64,000 nt of DNA from the NCBI GenBank assembly GCA_046351595.1, contig JAXLYE010000001.1, positions 558,001 through 622,000 of the forward strand, written 5' to 3'. The stretch is from JAXLYE01 sp046351595 (GTDB lineage: Bacteria > Myxococcota_A > Polyangia > Palsa-1104 > JAEUJZ01). The position numbers and the translations under genes are program-made. The notes below the pieces were generated by a model. The model searched no databases, was not told where the DNA came from, and was given only the letters and a program-made list of their open reading frames with translations. Below are positions 54,642-64,000 of this stretch, one piece after another (the first letter of the stretch is position 1; each line of letters starts with the position of its first letter).

Positions 54642-57600
54642 CTAGCTCAGGGTCGGGGCGATCTCTTCGACCTCGAACGACTCGACGATGTCGCCGACCT
54701 TCACGTCGAGGTAGCCATCGATGGAGAGGCCGCACTCGTAGCCCTGCTGCACCTCGCGGACGTCGTCCTTGAAGCGGCGCAGCGACCCGAGCTTGCCGGT
54801 GTAGATGAGCACCGAGTCGCGGATCAGCCGGCACGGCGCCGAGCGGCGGATGAGGCCCTCCAGCACCGAGCAGCCCGCGACCGCGCCGATCTTCGGGATG
54901 GTGAAGATCTGGCGGATCTCGGCCTTGCCGAGCGTCTTGTCGCGCTTCACCGGAGCCAAGAGGCCCGCCATGGCGCGCTTCACGTCGTCGAGGGCGTCGT
55001 AGATGATGTCGTACAGCTTGATGTCGACGCTCTCCTGCTCGGCCAGCGCCGCGGCCTTGCCGGCGGGACGAACGTGGAAGCCGATGATGATCGCGTTGCC
55101 GGCCTTGGCCAGGTTGACGTCGCTCTCGGTGATGCCGCCGACGCCCGACTGGATGATCGAAACCTTGACTTCCTTGGTCGACAGCTTGGTGAGCGCGCTG
55201 GCCACGGCCTCGACCGAGCCCTGCACGTCGGCCTTGAGGATGACCTTGAGCTCCTTGAGGCCCGCCTTCATGGCGTCCATCAGCTTGTCGAGCGAGACCG
55301 GGCCGGCCTTGGCGCGATCCTTCTCGATGCGGCGGATGCGGCGGTGCTCGACGAGCTCCTTGGCCGAGCGCTCGTCCGCCACGACCTTGAGCTCCTCGCC
55401 AGCGCGCGGCACGCCCGACAGGCCGAGGATCTCGACCGGAGTCGAGGGCCCGGCGATCTGCACGACCTTGCCGCGGTCGTCGGTCATGGCGCGGACCTTG
55501 CCCATCTCCTCGCCGACGACGATGGTGTCGCCGCCGCGGAGCGTGCCTTCCTGCACCAGCACCGTCGCCACCGGGCCGCGCTTGGCGTCCATGCGCGCCT
55601 CGACCACCGAGCCGCGCGCCGCCTTGTTCGGGTTGGCGCGGAGCTCCATGACCTCGGACTGCAGCGCCAGCATCTCGAGCAGCCGGTCGACGCCGACCTT
55701 GGTGCGCGCCGACACGTCGCAGTAGATCGTCTGACCGCCCCACTCTTCCGGGGACAGGCCGTGGCCGGCGAGCTGCTGGCGGATGCGATCCGGCTGCGCG
55801 CCCGGCTTGTCGATCTTGTTGACGGCGACGATGATCGGCACCTTGGCGTCGCGCGCGTGGTTCAGCGCCTCGAGCGTCTGCGGCATCACGCCGTCGTCGG
55901 CCGCGACCACCAGCACGACGATGTCGGTGACCTGGGCGCCGCGGGCGCGCATCTCGGTGAAGGCCTCGTGGCCCGGCGTATCGAGGAACACGACGTCACC
56001 GCTCGCCGTCGAGACGCGGTAGGCGCCGATGTGCTGGGTGATGCCGCCGGCCTCGCCCGCCGCGACGTTGGCGTTGCGGATGGCGTCGAGCAGCGAGGTC
56101 TTGCCGTGGTCGACGTGGCCCATGATGGTGACCACCGGCGCGCGCGGCTTGAGATCCTCGGGGCTGTCGGTGACGTCCTCGAACACGTCCTGCTCGGAGA
56201 ACGCGGTCGACTCGACGCGCCAGTCGAACTCCGCCGCCACCAGCTGCGCGGTGTCGAGGTCGATCGACGAGTTGATCATCACGGTGCGCAGGCCGAGCTC
56301 CCAGACCTTCTTGACGACGTCGGTGGCCTTGAGGGCCATCTGCCGCGCGAGCTCGGCGATGACGATGCTCTCGCCCATCTTGACGACGCGCTTGTGCTCG
56401 GCGGCCGTGGTGATGGTCGGCTTCGCCGGCTTGCGGCCGGGGATCGGCTTGCCACGCGGCGGCGGCGGCTGGGGCTTGCCGCGCTGCGGCTGGGCGCGCA
56501 GGCGGTCACCCGAAACCTCCTGCCGCGGTCCGCGCGCGGCGTTGTCCATGTCCGTCGAGTAGCTGCGCGGGCTCTCGCGGCTCGGCTGCTTGGCAGCCGG
56601 CGGCCGGAACGCGGTCAGATCGATGACGCGACCGGTCGGTCCCAGGCCCTCGGCGGTGCGGCGGGTCTGGGCGGTGACGAACACCTTGGCCGGCGGGGCC
56701 GGGGCGACAGCGGCCGGCTTGGCCGGCTCGGCCGCGATCTTGGCCAGCGGCGGAGCCGGAGCCACCGGCTCGGCCGGCTTGCTGACCGGAGTCGGAGCCG
56801 CCGTGGCCGGGGCGCTCGGAGCCGCCGGCGCTGCAGCGACCGCTGGCGCAGCCGCCTTGCCGGGCTCGGCCGGCTTGGCCACCTGCGGCGCAGCCGCCGG
56901 CGCGCTCGGTGCCGGGACCGTCACGCTGGGCGTCGGAGCGGCCGCGGCCGGCTTCTCCACGACCTCGACCGCCGATGGAGCGGCGGGCTTGGGCGCAGCC
57001 TTGTCCGAGGGCGCTTCCTTGGCCGCCACGGGCGCGGCGACCGGGACCGCGGCAGCCACGGCCGGTGCGGGCTCGACCGGGCGTGCCGCCGGAGCCTTCG
57101 GGGCCTCGACGCGCTCGGGCGCCTTGTCGACCGGCTTGGTGACCTTCTCGACCGGCTTCTCGACGGCCTTGTCCGCCGCCTTGTCGGCCACCTTCTCGGG
57201 CGCCTTGTCAGCTACCTTCTCGGGCGCCTTCTCGGCGATCCGCTCGGGCGCCTTCTCGGCGATCCGCTCGGGCGCCTTCTCGGCGATCCGCTCGGGCGCC
57301 TTCTCGGCGGCCCGCTCGGGCACCTTCTCGGCGGCCCGCTCGGGCACCTTCTCGGCGACGGGAGCAGCAGCCTCGCGCTCGGGGGCCGGGGTCGGCTCGG
57401 CCTTGGTGCGCACGCGCACGGTCGGAGCCGGCTCGGTCCTGGCGACCGCAGGCGCCTCGACCCGGCGGACCGGTTCGGACGCGCGTGTCGGGGCGGCCGG
57501 GGCCGTCGCCGCCGGGCGCACGCTCGGCGCCGCAGCGGCCGGGGTCGCGGCCGGGGCAGCCGGGGTCGCGGCCGGGGTAGCCGGAGCCGCCGGAGCCGGC

Positions 57601-57875
57601 GGCGGACGCAGCGGCCCGCCGTCTCGCGCCCGTCGCCGGATCACGGTGTCGGAAAGGCGCTCCTGCACCGTATTTTCGTGCCGCTCCTTCTCGAGCGCAC
57701 GGCGGACCCGGGCCACGTCCTCGGGCTCGAGGCGCGACATGTGGTTCTTCGCGTCGATCCCCAGAGCACGGATCTTGTCGACCAAATCCTTGTTCGGCAT
57801 CCCGAGCTCTTTGGCGAGCTCGTAGATCGGGACCTTGGCGCCTGGCATGCCGGTTCCCACGCTCTCAGTGTTCAT
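54642..57875 (-). CDS. infB: translation initiation factor IF-2
   Basis: A 1077-residue GTPase that places initiator tRNA on the ribosome. An N-terminal IF2_N domain (YELAKELGMPNKDLVDKIRA) is followed by a very long Ala/Pro/Lys/Glu linker of about 370 residues with an 8-residue AEKAPERI repeat, then a basic stretch, a second IF2_N-like domain (ESIVIAELARQMALKATDVV), the GTPase domain with PVVTIMGHVDHGKTSLLDAI (about residue 580), VFLDTPGHEAF and VNKIDKP, and domains II-IV to the end. GGAAGAG before the ATG sets the start. The ATG overlaps the ylxR stop (ATGA), so the two are coupled. Downstream is DUF503. The long linker is typical in length for this phylum. Confidence 0.97.
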   Translation of the reverse strand: MNTESVGTGMPGAKVPIYELAKELGMPNKDLVDKIRALGIDAKNHMSRLEPEDVARVRRALEKERHENTVQERLSDTVIRRRARDGGPLRPPPAPAAPATPAATPAAPAATPAAAAPSVRPAATAPAAPTRASEPVRRVEAPAVARTEPAPTVRVRTKAEPTPAPEREAAAPVAEKVPERAAEKVPERAAEKAPERIAEKAPERIAEKAPERIAEKAPEKVADKAPEKVADKAADKAVEKPVEKVTKPVDKAPERVEAPKAPAARPVEPAPAVAAAVPVAAPVAAKEAPSDKAAPKPAAPSAVEVVEKPAAAAPTPSVTVPAPSAPAAAPQVAKPAEPGKAAAPAVAAAPAAPSAPATAAPTPVSKPAEPVAPAPPLAKIAAEPAKPAAVAPAPPAKVFVTAQTRRTAEGLGPTGRVIDLTAFRPPAAKQPSRESPRSYSTDMDNAARGPRQEVSGDRLRAQPQRGKPQPPPPRGKPIPGRKPAKPTITTAAEHKRVVKMGESIVIAELARQMALKATDVVKKVWELGLRTVMINSSIDLDTAQLVAAEFDWRVESTAFSEQDVFEDVTDSPEDLKPRAPVVTIMGHVDHGKTSLLDAIRNANVAAGEAGGITQHIGAYRVSTASGDVVFLDTPGHEAFTEMRARGAQVTDIVVLVVAADDGVMPQTLEALNHARDAKVPIIVAVNKIDKPGAQPDRIRQQLAGHGLSPEEWGGQTIYCDVSARTKVGVDRLLEMLALQSEVMELRANPNKAARGSVVEARMDAKRGPVATVLVQEGTLRGGDTIVVGEEMGKVRAMTDDRGKVVQIAGPSTPVEILGLSGVPRAGEELKVVADERSAKELVEHRRIRRIEKDRAKAGPVSLDKLMDAMKAGLKELKVILKADVQGSVEAVASALTKLSTKEVKVSIIQSGVGGITESDVNLAKAGNAIIIGFHVRPAGKAAALAEQESVDIKLYDIIYDALDDVKRAMAGLLAPVKRDKTLGKAEIRQIFTIPKIGAVAGCSVLEGLIRRSAPCRLIRDSVLIYTGKLGSLRRFKDDVREVQQGYECGLSIDGYLDVKVGDIVESFEVEEIAPTLS
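57186..57366. repeat. 24-bp tandem repeat in the infB linker
   Basis: About seven imperfect copies of a 24-base unit such as GCCTTCTCGGCGATCCGCTC plus GGGC. On the minus strand they encode AEKAPERI, changing to ADKAPEKV toward the C-terminal side. Codon-multiple length preserves the frame. Confidence 0.85.
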
Positions 57876-58321
57876 GAATGCTCTTCCTGGTTCTTAACAC
57901 TCGTCGCGCCCGCAGGGCCAGCAGCGATGCTAGGGGAAAGCGCCTCGGGCCGCGCGGCGCGGGGGTTCCTGGCCTGGCTGGTGCTTGCAGCCCACAGCCA
58001 GGAGCCTGACCGAGCCGCGGGCGCAGGCTCACCCAGCCCGCACACGCGACGGCGGAGCGACCGGGCGAAGCCGCCGGCAAGCGCCGCTTGTAGACAAGCC
58101 GCATCACGATGCACATAGGTCCCGCGACCGGGAGACCGACGGCGGTCGGACTGCAGGTGCAGCCGGCCGGCGCTGTCGGCGGTCGCGCGCACAAGGTCGC
58201 GCTGGCGGTCGACCTTGCGACAGCCCGCGCACGTGCGCATCGGCTCACGCAGCGATGCGCCCGGGTGGGACGGATCGGCGGCGTGGTCGCGGGCGCTCGG
58301 TGCGGGGCTCGGGTTGTGCAT
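57872..58321 (-). CDS. YlxR-family (DUF448) nucleic-acid-binding protein
   Basis: A 149-residue protein. The YlxR core is MRTCAGCRKVDRQRDLVRAT and SPGRGTYVHRDAACLQAALA, typical of proteins encoded between nusA and infB that bind RNA or RNase P. A 27-residue N-terminal extension and a 60-residue Ala/Pro-rich C-terminus are present; a start at the internal Met (MRTCAG) is possible. The stop TGA overlaps the infB start codon. Position in the nusA-ylxR-infB block supports the call. Function in this phylum is not established. Confidence 0.9.
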   Translation of the reverse strand: MHNPSPAPSARDHAADPSHPGASLREPMRTCAGCRKVDRQRDLVRATADSAGRLHLQSDRRRSPGRGTYVHRDAACLQAALAGGFARSLRRRVCGLGEPAPAARSGSWLWAASTSQARNPRAARPEALSPSIAAGPAGATSVKNQEEHS

Positions 58322-58377
58322 CAGGGGGAATCTCCTGGGTCGATTGAAGTCGTGCCGGGCGGAGCCGTGCTGCCGGC

Positions 58378-60033
<1,656 letters not shown>

Positions 60034-60150
60034 TGTTCCTTCCTTGTTTCGGCGGCTACTTTCCAGATTCCTCACCGGCCGCGGGCTGCGGCCCCTCTGC
60101 TCGGCGCGGGCGGCGCCGGTCGCAGAGATCGCTCAAAGGTAAACGGCTCC

Positions 60151-60684
60151 TCAGCTAAATTCGTAGATCAGGTTGGCCTTCTCCATCTCGGGAATGAACA
60201 GGTCAAAGCGGCCGGCGCCCTCGACGGACAGGCGCACGATGTCGCCCTCGACCGCCTCGATCACGCCGGCGAAGTTGCGGCGCGGCTTGGGCACCTCGCC
60301 GGTCTTGGGATCCGCGGACAGGTCCTGCGTCGCGAACGACCGCGGCGCCTCGGCCTTGAGCTTCACGCGCGCGCGCTGACCGATGAAGCGGGCGAAGTCC
60401 GCGCCCTTCTTCAGCGGCCGATCGACACCGGGCGAGCTGACCTCGAGGCTGTAGACGCCCGGCACGAGCTCGTCCTTGACGTCGAGCAGCGCCGAAACCT
60501 CGCGCGACACGCGGACGCAGTCCTCGTGCGAGACAAAGCCCTGCCCCGGCGGCCGGTCGATCGTCACCCGCAGCACGTTCTTGCCGAGCTGGCGCATCCA
60601 CTCGAGCTCAAGCAGCTCATAGTCCTGGCCTTCGACCGCGGGACGGATGAGCTCTTCGAGCGCTGTCAGGTTGGGCACGGGCAT
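60151..60684 (-). CDS. rimP: ribosome maturation factor RimP
   Basis: A 177-residue protein needed for 30S subunit assembly. Landmarks are LEELIRPAVEGQDYELLELE, VLRVTIDRPPGQGFVSHEDC, SREVSALLDVKDELVPGVYS and LEVSSPGVDRPLKKGADFAR. The C-terminal domain holds an insertion rich in charged residues (DPKTGEVPKPRRNF). The start MPVPNLTALE matches the family; a longer in-frame start 56 codons upstream includes an unlikely low-complexity stretch that overlaps a terminator. First gene of the rimP-nusA-ylxR-infB block. Confidence 0.94.
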   Translation of the reverse strand: MPVPNLTALEELIRPAVEGQDYELLELEWMRQLGKNVLRVTIDRPPGQGFVSHEDCVRVSREVSALLDVKDELVPGVYSLEVSSPGVDRPLKKGADFARFIGQRARVKLKAEAPRSFATQDLSADPKTGEVPKPRRNFAGVIEAVEGDIVRLSVEGAGRFDLFIPEMEKANLIYEFS

Positions 60685-60800
60685 GGTCGGCTTGGTCTTG
60701 TTCCGTCGCTGGGGTTCGTCTGTCTGTTTGGTTCGTGGCTCGGTTTTGGCGGGCCCGCCGCTCGCTGTCTTGGCGGAGCATCGAAAAATCTGGGCCCTGA

Positions 60801-60831
60801 AAACAAAAAAAGCGGGACCGGAAGGGCCCAC
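60801..60831 (-). terminator. intrinsic terminator of the cytochrome/DUF1501 operon
   Basis: On the minus strand GTGGGCC pairs with GG(T)CCCGC around CTTCC (7 pairs, one bulge, one wobble) and is followed by TTTTTTTGTTT. It lies about 265 bases after the cytochrome gene stop and 120 bases before rimP, separating the two transcripts. Confidence 0.6.
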
Positions 60832-61017
60832 TTCTTCGTGAGTTCCTACCAAAATGTATCTCCGCCTATATCACCTTTTCTGGCACGGTGGCAAGCGTCG
60901 ATTCACCCCGCCGACTGACACCAAGCACGGCCAAGGCGCGGTCACCGTTCAGGAAAATGCCTTCGGTCCGGCCGTTGGTCAGGCGGTCTGGCGGGCTTGC
61001 TTTGTGGGGGGCGGCCC

Positions 61018-61073
61018 GGCTGCCTGCCGGGCTTTCGGCACGGCCGGCTGCCTGCGCGGCTTTCGGCACGGCC
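61018..61073. repeat. two near-identical 28-bp direct repeats
   Basis: Two adjacent copies of a 28-base unit starting GGCTGCCTGC and ending GGCACGGCC, with two or three differences. They sit just past the cytochrome gene stop. Function unknown. Confidence 0.7.
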
Positions 61074-61095
61074 GGCGGATCCAGACGGCGCGCGG

Positions 61096-62391
61096 CTACT
61101 TCTTGGCGAGCCAGGCGCGCAGGGCGTCGGCCTCGGCCCGGGTCAGGGTGCCGGCGCCGGCCGGCGGCATCGGGCTCGGCTTGCCGACGAGGACGCGCTG
61201 CTCCAAGAGGGCGCGGCGGCTGGCCCAGCTGGTGTAGGTCGACAGATCGATGCCGGCGCTGCCGTTGGGCAGGTGGCAGAGGCTGCACAGCCGCGTGAAC
61301 ATCGGCCGCACGTCGCGCTCCCAGCGGTCGCTGTCTTCGAGCGTATCGCCCGGGGCCGCGAAGCGGCGCAGCGAGCCGCCGGCGTTCAGCCATACGCCGC
61401 CGCTCGGCGAGCTGACCAGCCGGCTGCCCGCCGCGGCGTCCGGCGGCATCGGCAGCGGCGCCCGCCGCAGCGTCTGCCCATCGAGCTGCGCCAGCGAGTC
61501 ACCGAGGTGCAGCCAGATCGCCCCTTCCGAGACGACGAGCCCGCGGATCGGCTCCTCGCTGACGTGGATGCGCTCGAGCTGCCCGTCACTTACGTTCTGC
61601 GCATCCGGCGCCGCCTCGCGGTACAGCGCGTGCGCTGCCGCGACGATCAGCCGGCCGTCGGGCAAGAAGTCCAGGGCCACCGGCTCGGGCACCGACCACG
61701 CCGCGCGCGTGCCGTCGGACGGACGGAAGACCACGACCTGCGAAGACTGCGCGCCCTTGACGATGCCCGCGACCCGGCCGCCGCCGCCGCGCAGCCCGGG
61801 CAGCGACACCGTATAGCGCAGCACCTTGTCGCCGTCGGCCACCGCGAGCTCGGCCGCGTCGTCGACCAGCGGGTCTGTCGGATTTGGCGGGCTCCCGGCC
61901 GGCGCCAGCGAGAAGGCGGACCGGCCGCCGCCCAGGTCCGCTGCGCCCAGCACCTTGCGATCCTTGAGCCCGTAGCGATCCGAGATGTCCTCGAGGCTGC
62001 TGCGGCTGCGCAGGCGCCGCAGCCGGCCGTCGCTGCCGAGCGCGACCAGCCAGCTGCCGGTCTGCTCACCGCCCTGGTCGCCGCCCCGATCGCCGGCCGG
62101 CAGCACCGCCGCGGCCCGGAAGTCGCGCACGCCGGCGTCACTGGCCAGGAGCACGCCGCCGGTGAACACCAGCGCCCCCTGGTCCGACAGGATCAGCGTG
62201 TCCTCGTCGAGCTCTGCCACGTCCGCGACCTTGCCGACGGGCGTGCCCTTGGGGTTCCAGGCCACCTCGTGCAGCTCCAGCGGCTTCTCCACAAGCACCG
62301 GCGGCGCCGGCGGCTCGCACCCCGCCGCCGTGCCGATCAGCAGCGCGCCGACGAGGACGCCGACCGCCGTGCGCGCCTTGTGCTTTGGCAT
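61096..62391 (-). CDS. cytochrome c lipoprotein with propeller-like N-terminus
   Basis: A 431-residue lipoprotein: GVLVGALLIGTAAGC ends in a lipobox. The main part has repeated short beta motifs (DEDTLILSDQGALVFTGGVL, DGKL-type turns) that look like a beta-propeller. Near the C-terminus is one haem-attachment motif, LCSLCHLPNGSAG (CxxCH), with a later Met in PSPMPPAG as the possible sixth ligand. The ATG shares a base with the TGA of the DUF1501 gene upstream (TGATG), so it is tightly coupled. It probably passes electrons in the periplasm for the secreted DUF1501 system (inference). The redox partner is not known. Confidence 0.75.
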   Translation of the reverse strand: MPKHKARTAVGVLVGALLIGTAAGCEPPAPPVLVEKPLELHEVAWNPKGTPVGKVADVAELDEDTLILSDQGALVFTGGVLLASDAGVRDFRAAAVLPAGDRGGDQGGEQTGSWLVALGSDGRLRRLRSRSSLEDISDRYGLKDRKVLGAADLGGGRSAFSLAPAGSPPNPTDPLVDDAAELAVADGDKVLRYTVSLPGLRGGGGRVAGIVKGAQSSQVVVFRPSDGTRAAWSVPEPVALDFLPDGRLIVAAAHALYREAAPDAQNVSDGQLERIHVSEEPIRGLVVSEGAIWLHLGDSLAQLDGQTLRRAPLPMPPDAAAGSRLVSSPSGGVWLNAGGSLRRFAAPGDTLEDSDRWERDVRPMFTRLCSLCHLPNGSAGIDLSTYTSWASRRALLEQRVLVGKPSPMPPAGAGTLTRAEADALRAWLAKK

Positions 62392-63752
62392 CAGACCAGC
62401 AGCTCCTTGATCACTTCGCCGTCGCGCAGGTACTTGCGCGGGCTGGCGCCGAGCGCCGACACGAACGTCGCCAACAGATCCGGCGGCGACACCGCGCGGG
62501 CTCCGTCGCTGAACATCCCCGACGGCAGCGGCAGGAGCTGCTCGGGATCGCTCTGCCCGTAGGCCGTATTGCCGCGGAACTTCGGCGACACGATCAGCGA
62601 CGAGTTGTTCGGGTAGTGATCGCGCCCGCCCGAGAGGTTGATCTGCGGCGTGCGGCAGAAGTCCGAGACCACCATGAGGTGCGTGTGCTCGGACAGCTTC
62701 GCCGTCGGCTTCGTCGGGTGCGGCAGCGTGTCCAGGTAGTCGAGGAGGATCGCGATGAGGTCGAACAGGTTCTGCTGGAGCAGCGGCTGGTTGCGGTAGT
62801 TTGTAAAGTGCGTGTCGAAGCTGCCGTACGAGAAGCTGACGCAGCGGGCGATGTTGCGCGACAGGCACTCCAGCGCGAAGGCCGCGTTCACCGACGCCGA
62901 CATCGTCTGATACTTGAAGTTCGGGTACTTCGCGCGCAAGAACCCGTCGGTGAACACGTCGAGCAGGCGCTCGCGGTTCATGCGCCGCAGCGCCTCGTAC
63001 TGCAGGTACATGCCGCGCATCGTCTCGGGGTCCGCCGACAGGCCGGTCAGATCCTGCGCCTCCTGGCTGAGCAGCGCGGTGACGCCGTCGCGCGCCTTGT
63101 CCGACTCGTACGAGGTCGAGCGCTTGAGCGACGCCGCCAGCGTGCCGATGCCCGAGATGCTGAGCGGCACCGCCCGGCGATCGAGGTCGCGGCCGACGAA
63201 GCTCGAGGGGAAGTTGATCGACACCGCCGGCAGGATCTGCGAGGTGCCGAAGGCGTCGGCCATCATCGTGTCGATCGAGGCCGCCACCGCGCGCGTGCCC
63301 GCCAGGTGCCTGCCCGTCGCCGAGAACGTGGTGCCGTCCTGGTGGCTGACGGTGTTCATGGCGATGCCGTTGACCACGGTCAGCCGGCGGTAGTGGCGCA
63401 CGAGATCGCCGATGCCCGGCCCGAACACGAGCGGGCTCGGCCCCGCCGGCCGCACCAGCTCGAACGAGTAGCCCGAGGCCCCGTTCATCCCGTCGAGCGG
63501 CGCGCCCAGGCTCTTCCACAGCCTGAGCGGCGCGATGTCGATGGTGTTGGTCGATCCCGGCTCGACCAGGCCCTTGCGCTCGTTGCGCGGGTCCAGGCCG
63601 ACGGTCACGTCCCAGGCGCCGGCGGCGTGGATGAAGACGAAGAACTCGTCCTGGCCGACCTCGGTGCCGGCAAAGGCGCGGTGCAGCGGGTTCGAAAGCG
63701 CCGCCCCCGCGCTGGCCGCGGCGAGTGCCGTAAGAAAGCTACGCCGGTTCAT
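62391..63752 (-). CDS. DUF1501 protein, Tat-exported
   Basis: A 453-residue secreted protein. The N-terminus MNRRSFLTALAAASAGAALS has twin arginines before a hydrophobic core, so it should leave folded via Tat. The body matches the DUF1501 (sulfatase/phosphatase-related) family: VNGIAMNTVSHQDGTTFSAT, SRNIARCVSFSYGSFDTHFT (the family D-T-H motif) and LMVVSDFCRTPQINLSGGRD with DHYP, which corresponds to the metal-site end. These proteins often neighbour DUF1800 or Planctomycete-type cytochrome genes. GAGGAGG before the ATG sets the start. It follows another gene by 11 bases and precedes the cytochrome gene with an overlap. Confidence 0.85.
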   Translation of the reverse strand: MNRRSFLTALAAASAGAALSNPLHRAFAGTEVGQDEFFVFIHAAGAWDVTVGLDPRNERKGLVEPGSTNTIDIAPLRLWKSLGAPLDGMNGASGYSFELVRPAGPSPLVFGPGIGDLVRHYRRLTVVNGIAMNTVSHQDGTTFSATGRHLAGTRAVAASIDTMMADAFGTSQILPAVSINFPSSFVGRDLDRRAVPLSISGIGTLAASLKRSTSYESDKARDGVTALLSQEAQDLTGLSADPETMRGMYLQYEALRRMNRERLLDVFTDGFLRAKYPNFKYQTMSASVNAAFALECLSRNIARCVSFSYGSFDTHFTNYRNQPLLQQNLFDLIAILLDYLDTLPHPTKPTAKLSEHTHLMVVSDFCRTPQINLSGGRDHYPNNSSLIVSPKFRGNTAYGQSDPEQLLPLPSGMFSDGARAVSPPDLLATFVSALGASPRKYLRDGEVIKELLV

Positions 63753-63763
63753 GGTCGGCCTCC

Positions 63764-64000
63764 TCAGTAGAGCTGGAACTCGGGGTGGCGGATCAGCCCC
63801 TGACACACCGCGGCCCACCCGGCTTCCGCCGCGGACAGGCGCGAGGTCTTGGGGTCGTGCTGGCTGATGACGTCGCGGTACAGCTTGTAGAAGCGCGGCA
63901 CGCGGTCCGTCGGCGCGAGCTTCGCCGGGTAGCCGAGGAAGCGCCGGTGCAGCGTATTGAAGCGCGGCGCAAAGCCCGCCTCGTCGACCGGATCCTTGCC
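63764..64000 (-). CDS. C-terminal end of a protein encoded upstream of the DUF1501 gene
   Basis: Only the last 78 residues are visible; the gene continues past the right edge. The end RFYKLYRDVISQHDPKTSRL with AGWAAVCQGLIRHPEFQLY resembles the C-terminal helices of the DUF1549/DUF1592/DUF1800 group, which commonly precede DUF1501 genes. The stop is 11 bases before the DUF1501 start, and its last bases lead into the GAGGAGG ribosome site of that gene. I cannot name the family from this portion. Confidence 0.7.
   Translation of the reverse strand, partial: GKDPVDEAGFAPRFNTLHRRFLGYPAKLAPTDRVPRFYKLYRDVISQHDPKTSRLSAAEAGWAAVCQGLIRHPEFQLY

Larger units (their letters stand above)
60685..61095. other. 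intergenic region upstream of rimP
   Basis: About 410 bases. It holds the intrinsic terminator annotated next, an AT-richer section near 60720-60910 that should contain the rimP promoter, and a short direct repeat near the cytochrome gene end. No gene was recognised. Confidence 0.45.

Overview
The window looks like chromosomal DNA from a high-GC member of the Myxococcota (formerly Deltaproteobacteria); I cannot place it below phylum. The grounds are: very GC-rich third codon positions; four large Hanks-type Ser/Thr kinase genes fused to membrane anchors, TPR or HEAT-like repeats; PEGA-type envelope proteins; an AgmX/PglI-type C-terminal domain; an OmpA protein with thrombospondin type-3 repeats; many lipoproteins; and a housekeeping rimP-nusA-ylxR-infB-ylxP block. 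I saw no rRNA, tRNA, CRISPR array, insertion sequence or phage module, so this reads as a core/accessory chromosomal segment rather than a mobile island.

Layout. 1-2.1 kb: the end of a secreted alpha/beta hydrolase gene meets a convergent ATP-grasp gene. 2.6-7.7 kb: a co-oriented run of a transmembrane kinase, a TlpA-like thioredoxin and three cysteine-rich envelope proteins, two of them lipoproteins. 8.1-12.1 kb: a small membrane protein, an E2-like acyltransferase and a two-headed OmpA protein. 12.1-19.2 kb (minus): an AgmX-tail protein, then a kinase-HEAT protein translationally coupled to a PEGA protein. 19.5-22.3 kb: a SprT-like protease diverging from DUF507, infA and peroxiredoxin genes. 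22.3-29 kb: a coupled TPR/PhnD-like pair, a secreted protein of unknown role and a lipoprotein hydrolase. 28.9-31.4 kb: DUF1844, an acidic small protein, and a homoserine-kinase-like/zinc-ribbon pair. 31.7-35.2 kb: dCMP deaminase in AT-richer surroundings, an M15 peptidase, a phosphopantetheinyl transferase and a STAS protein.

35.4-39.9 kb: an Fe-S CCG protein coupled to a very long alkyl-DHAP-synthase-like flavoprotein, preceded by an array of 43-bp palindrome-bearing tandem repeats. 40.5-47.3 kb: a second kinase/PEGA cassette, in which a pseudokinase, an active kinase, a membrane segment and HEAT-like repeats sit in one 1.7-kilo-residue protein. 47.7-50.7 kb: a divergent kinase-TPR gene. 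50.7-54 kb: thiS-like, tolB and two envelope genes. 54-60.7 kb: the translation/transcription-factor block. 61-64 kb: a cytochrome c lipoprotein, a DUF1501 Tat protein and the end of a third gene.

How the genes may work together. The most striking theme is envelope signalling: kinases with extracytoplasmic sensor regions are each next to secreted or PEGA proteins, and the kinase+PEGA pair occurs twice. The second theme is redox and lipid chemistry at 35-40 kb, where an enzyme with alkyl-DHAP synthase signatures is coupled to a CCG iron-sulphur protein. Several start codons sit only 6-12 bases after a promoter -10 element, suggesting leaderless or nearly leaderless transcripts. All functional calls come from reading sequence motifs; no database search was run.
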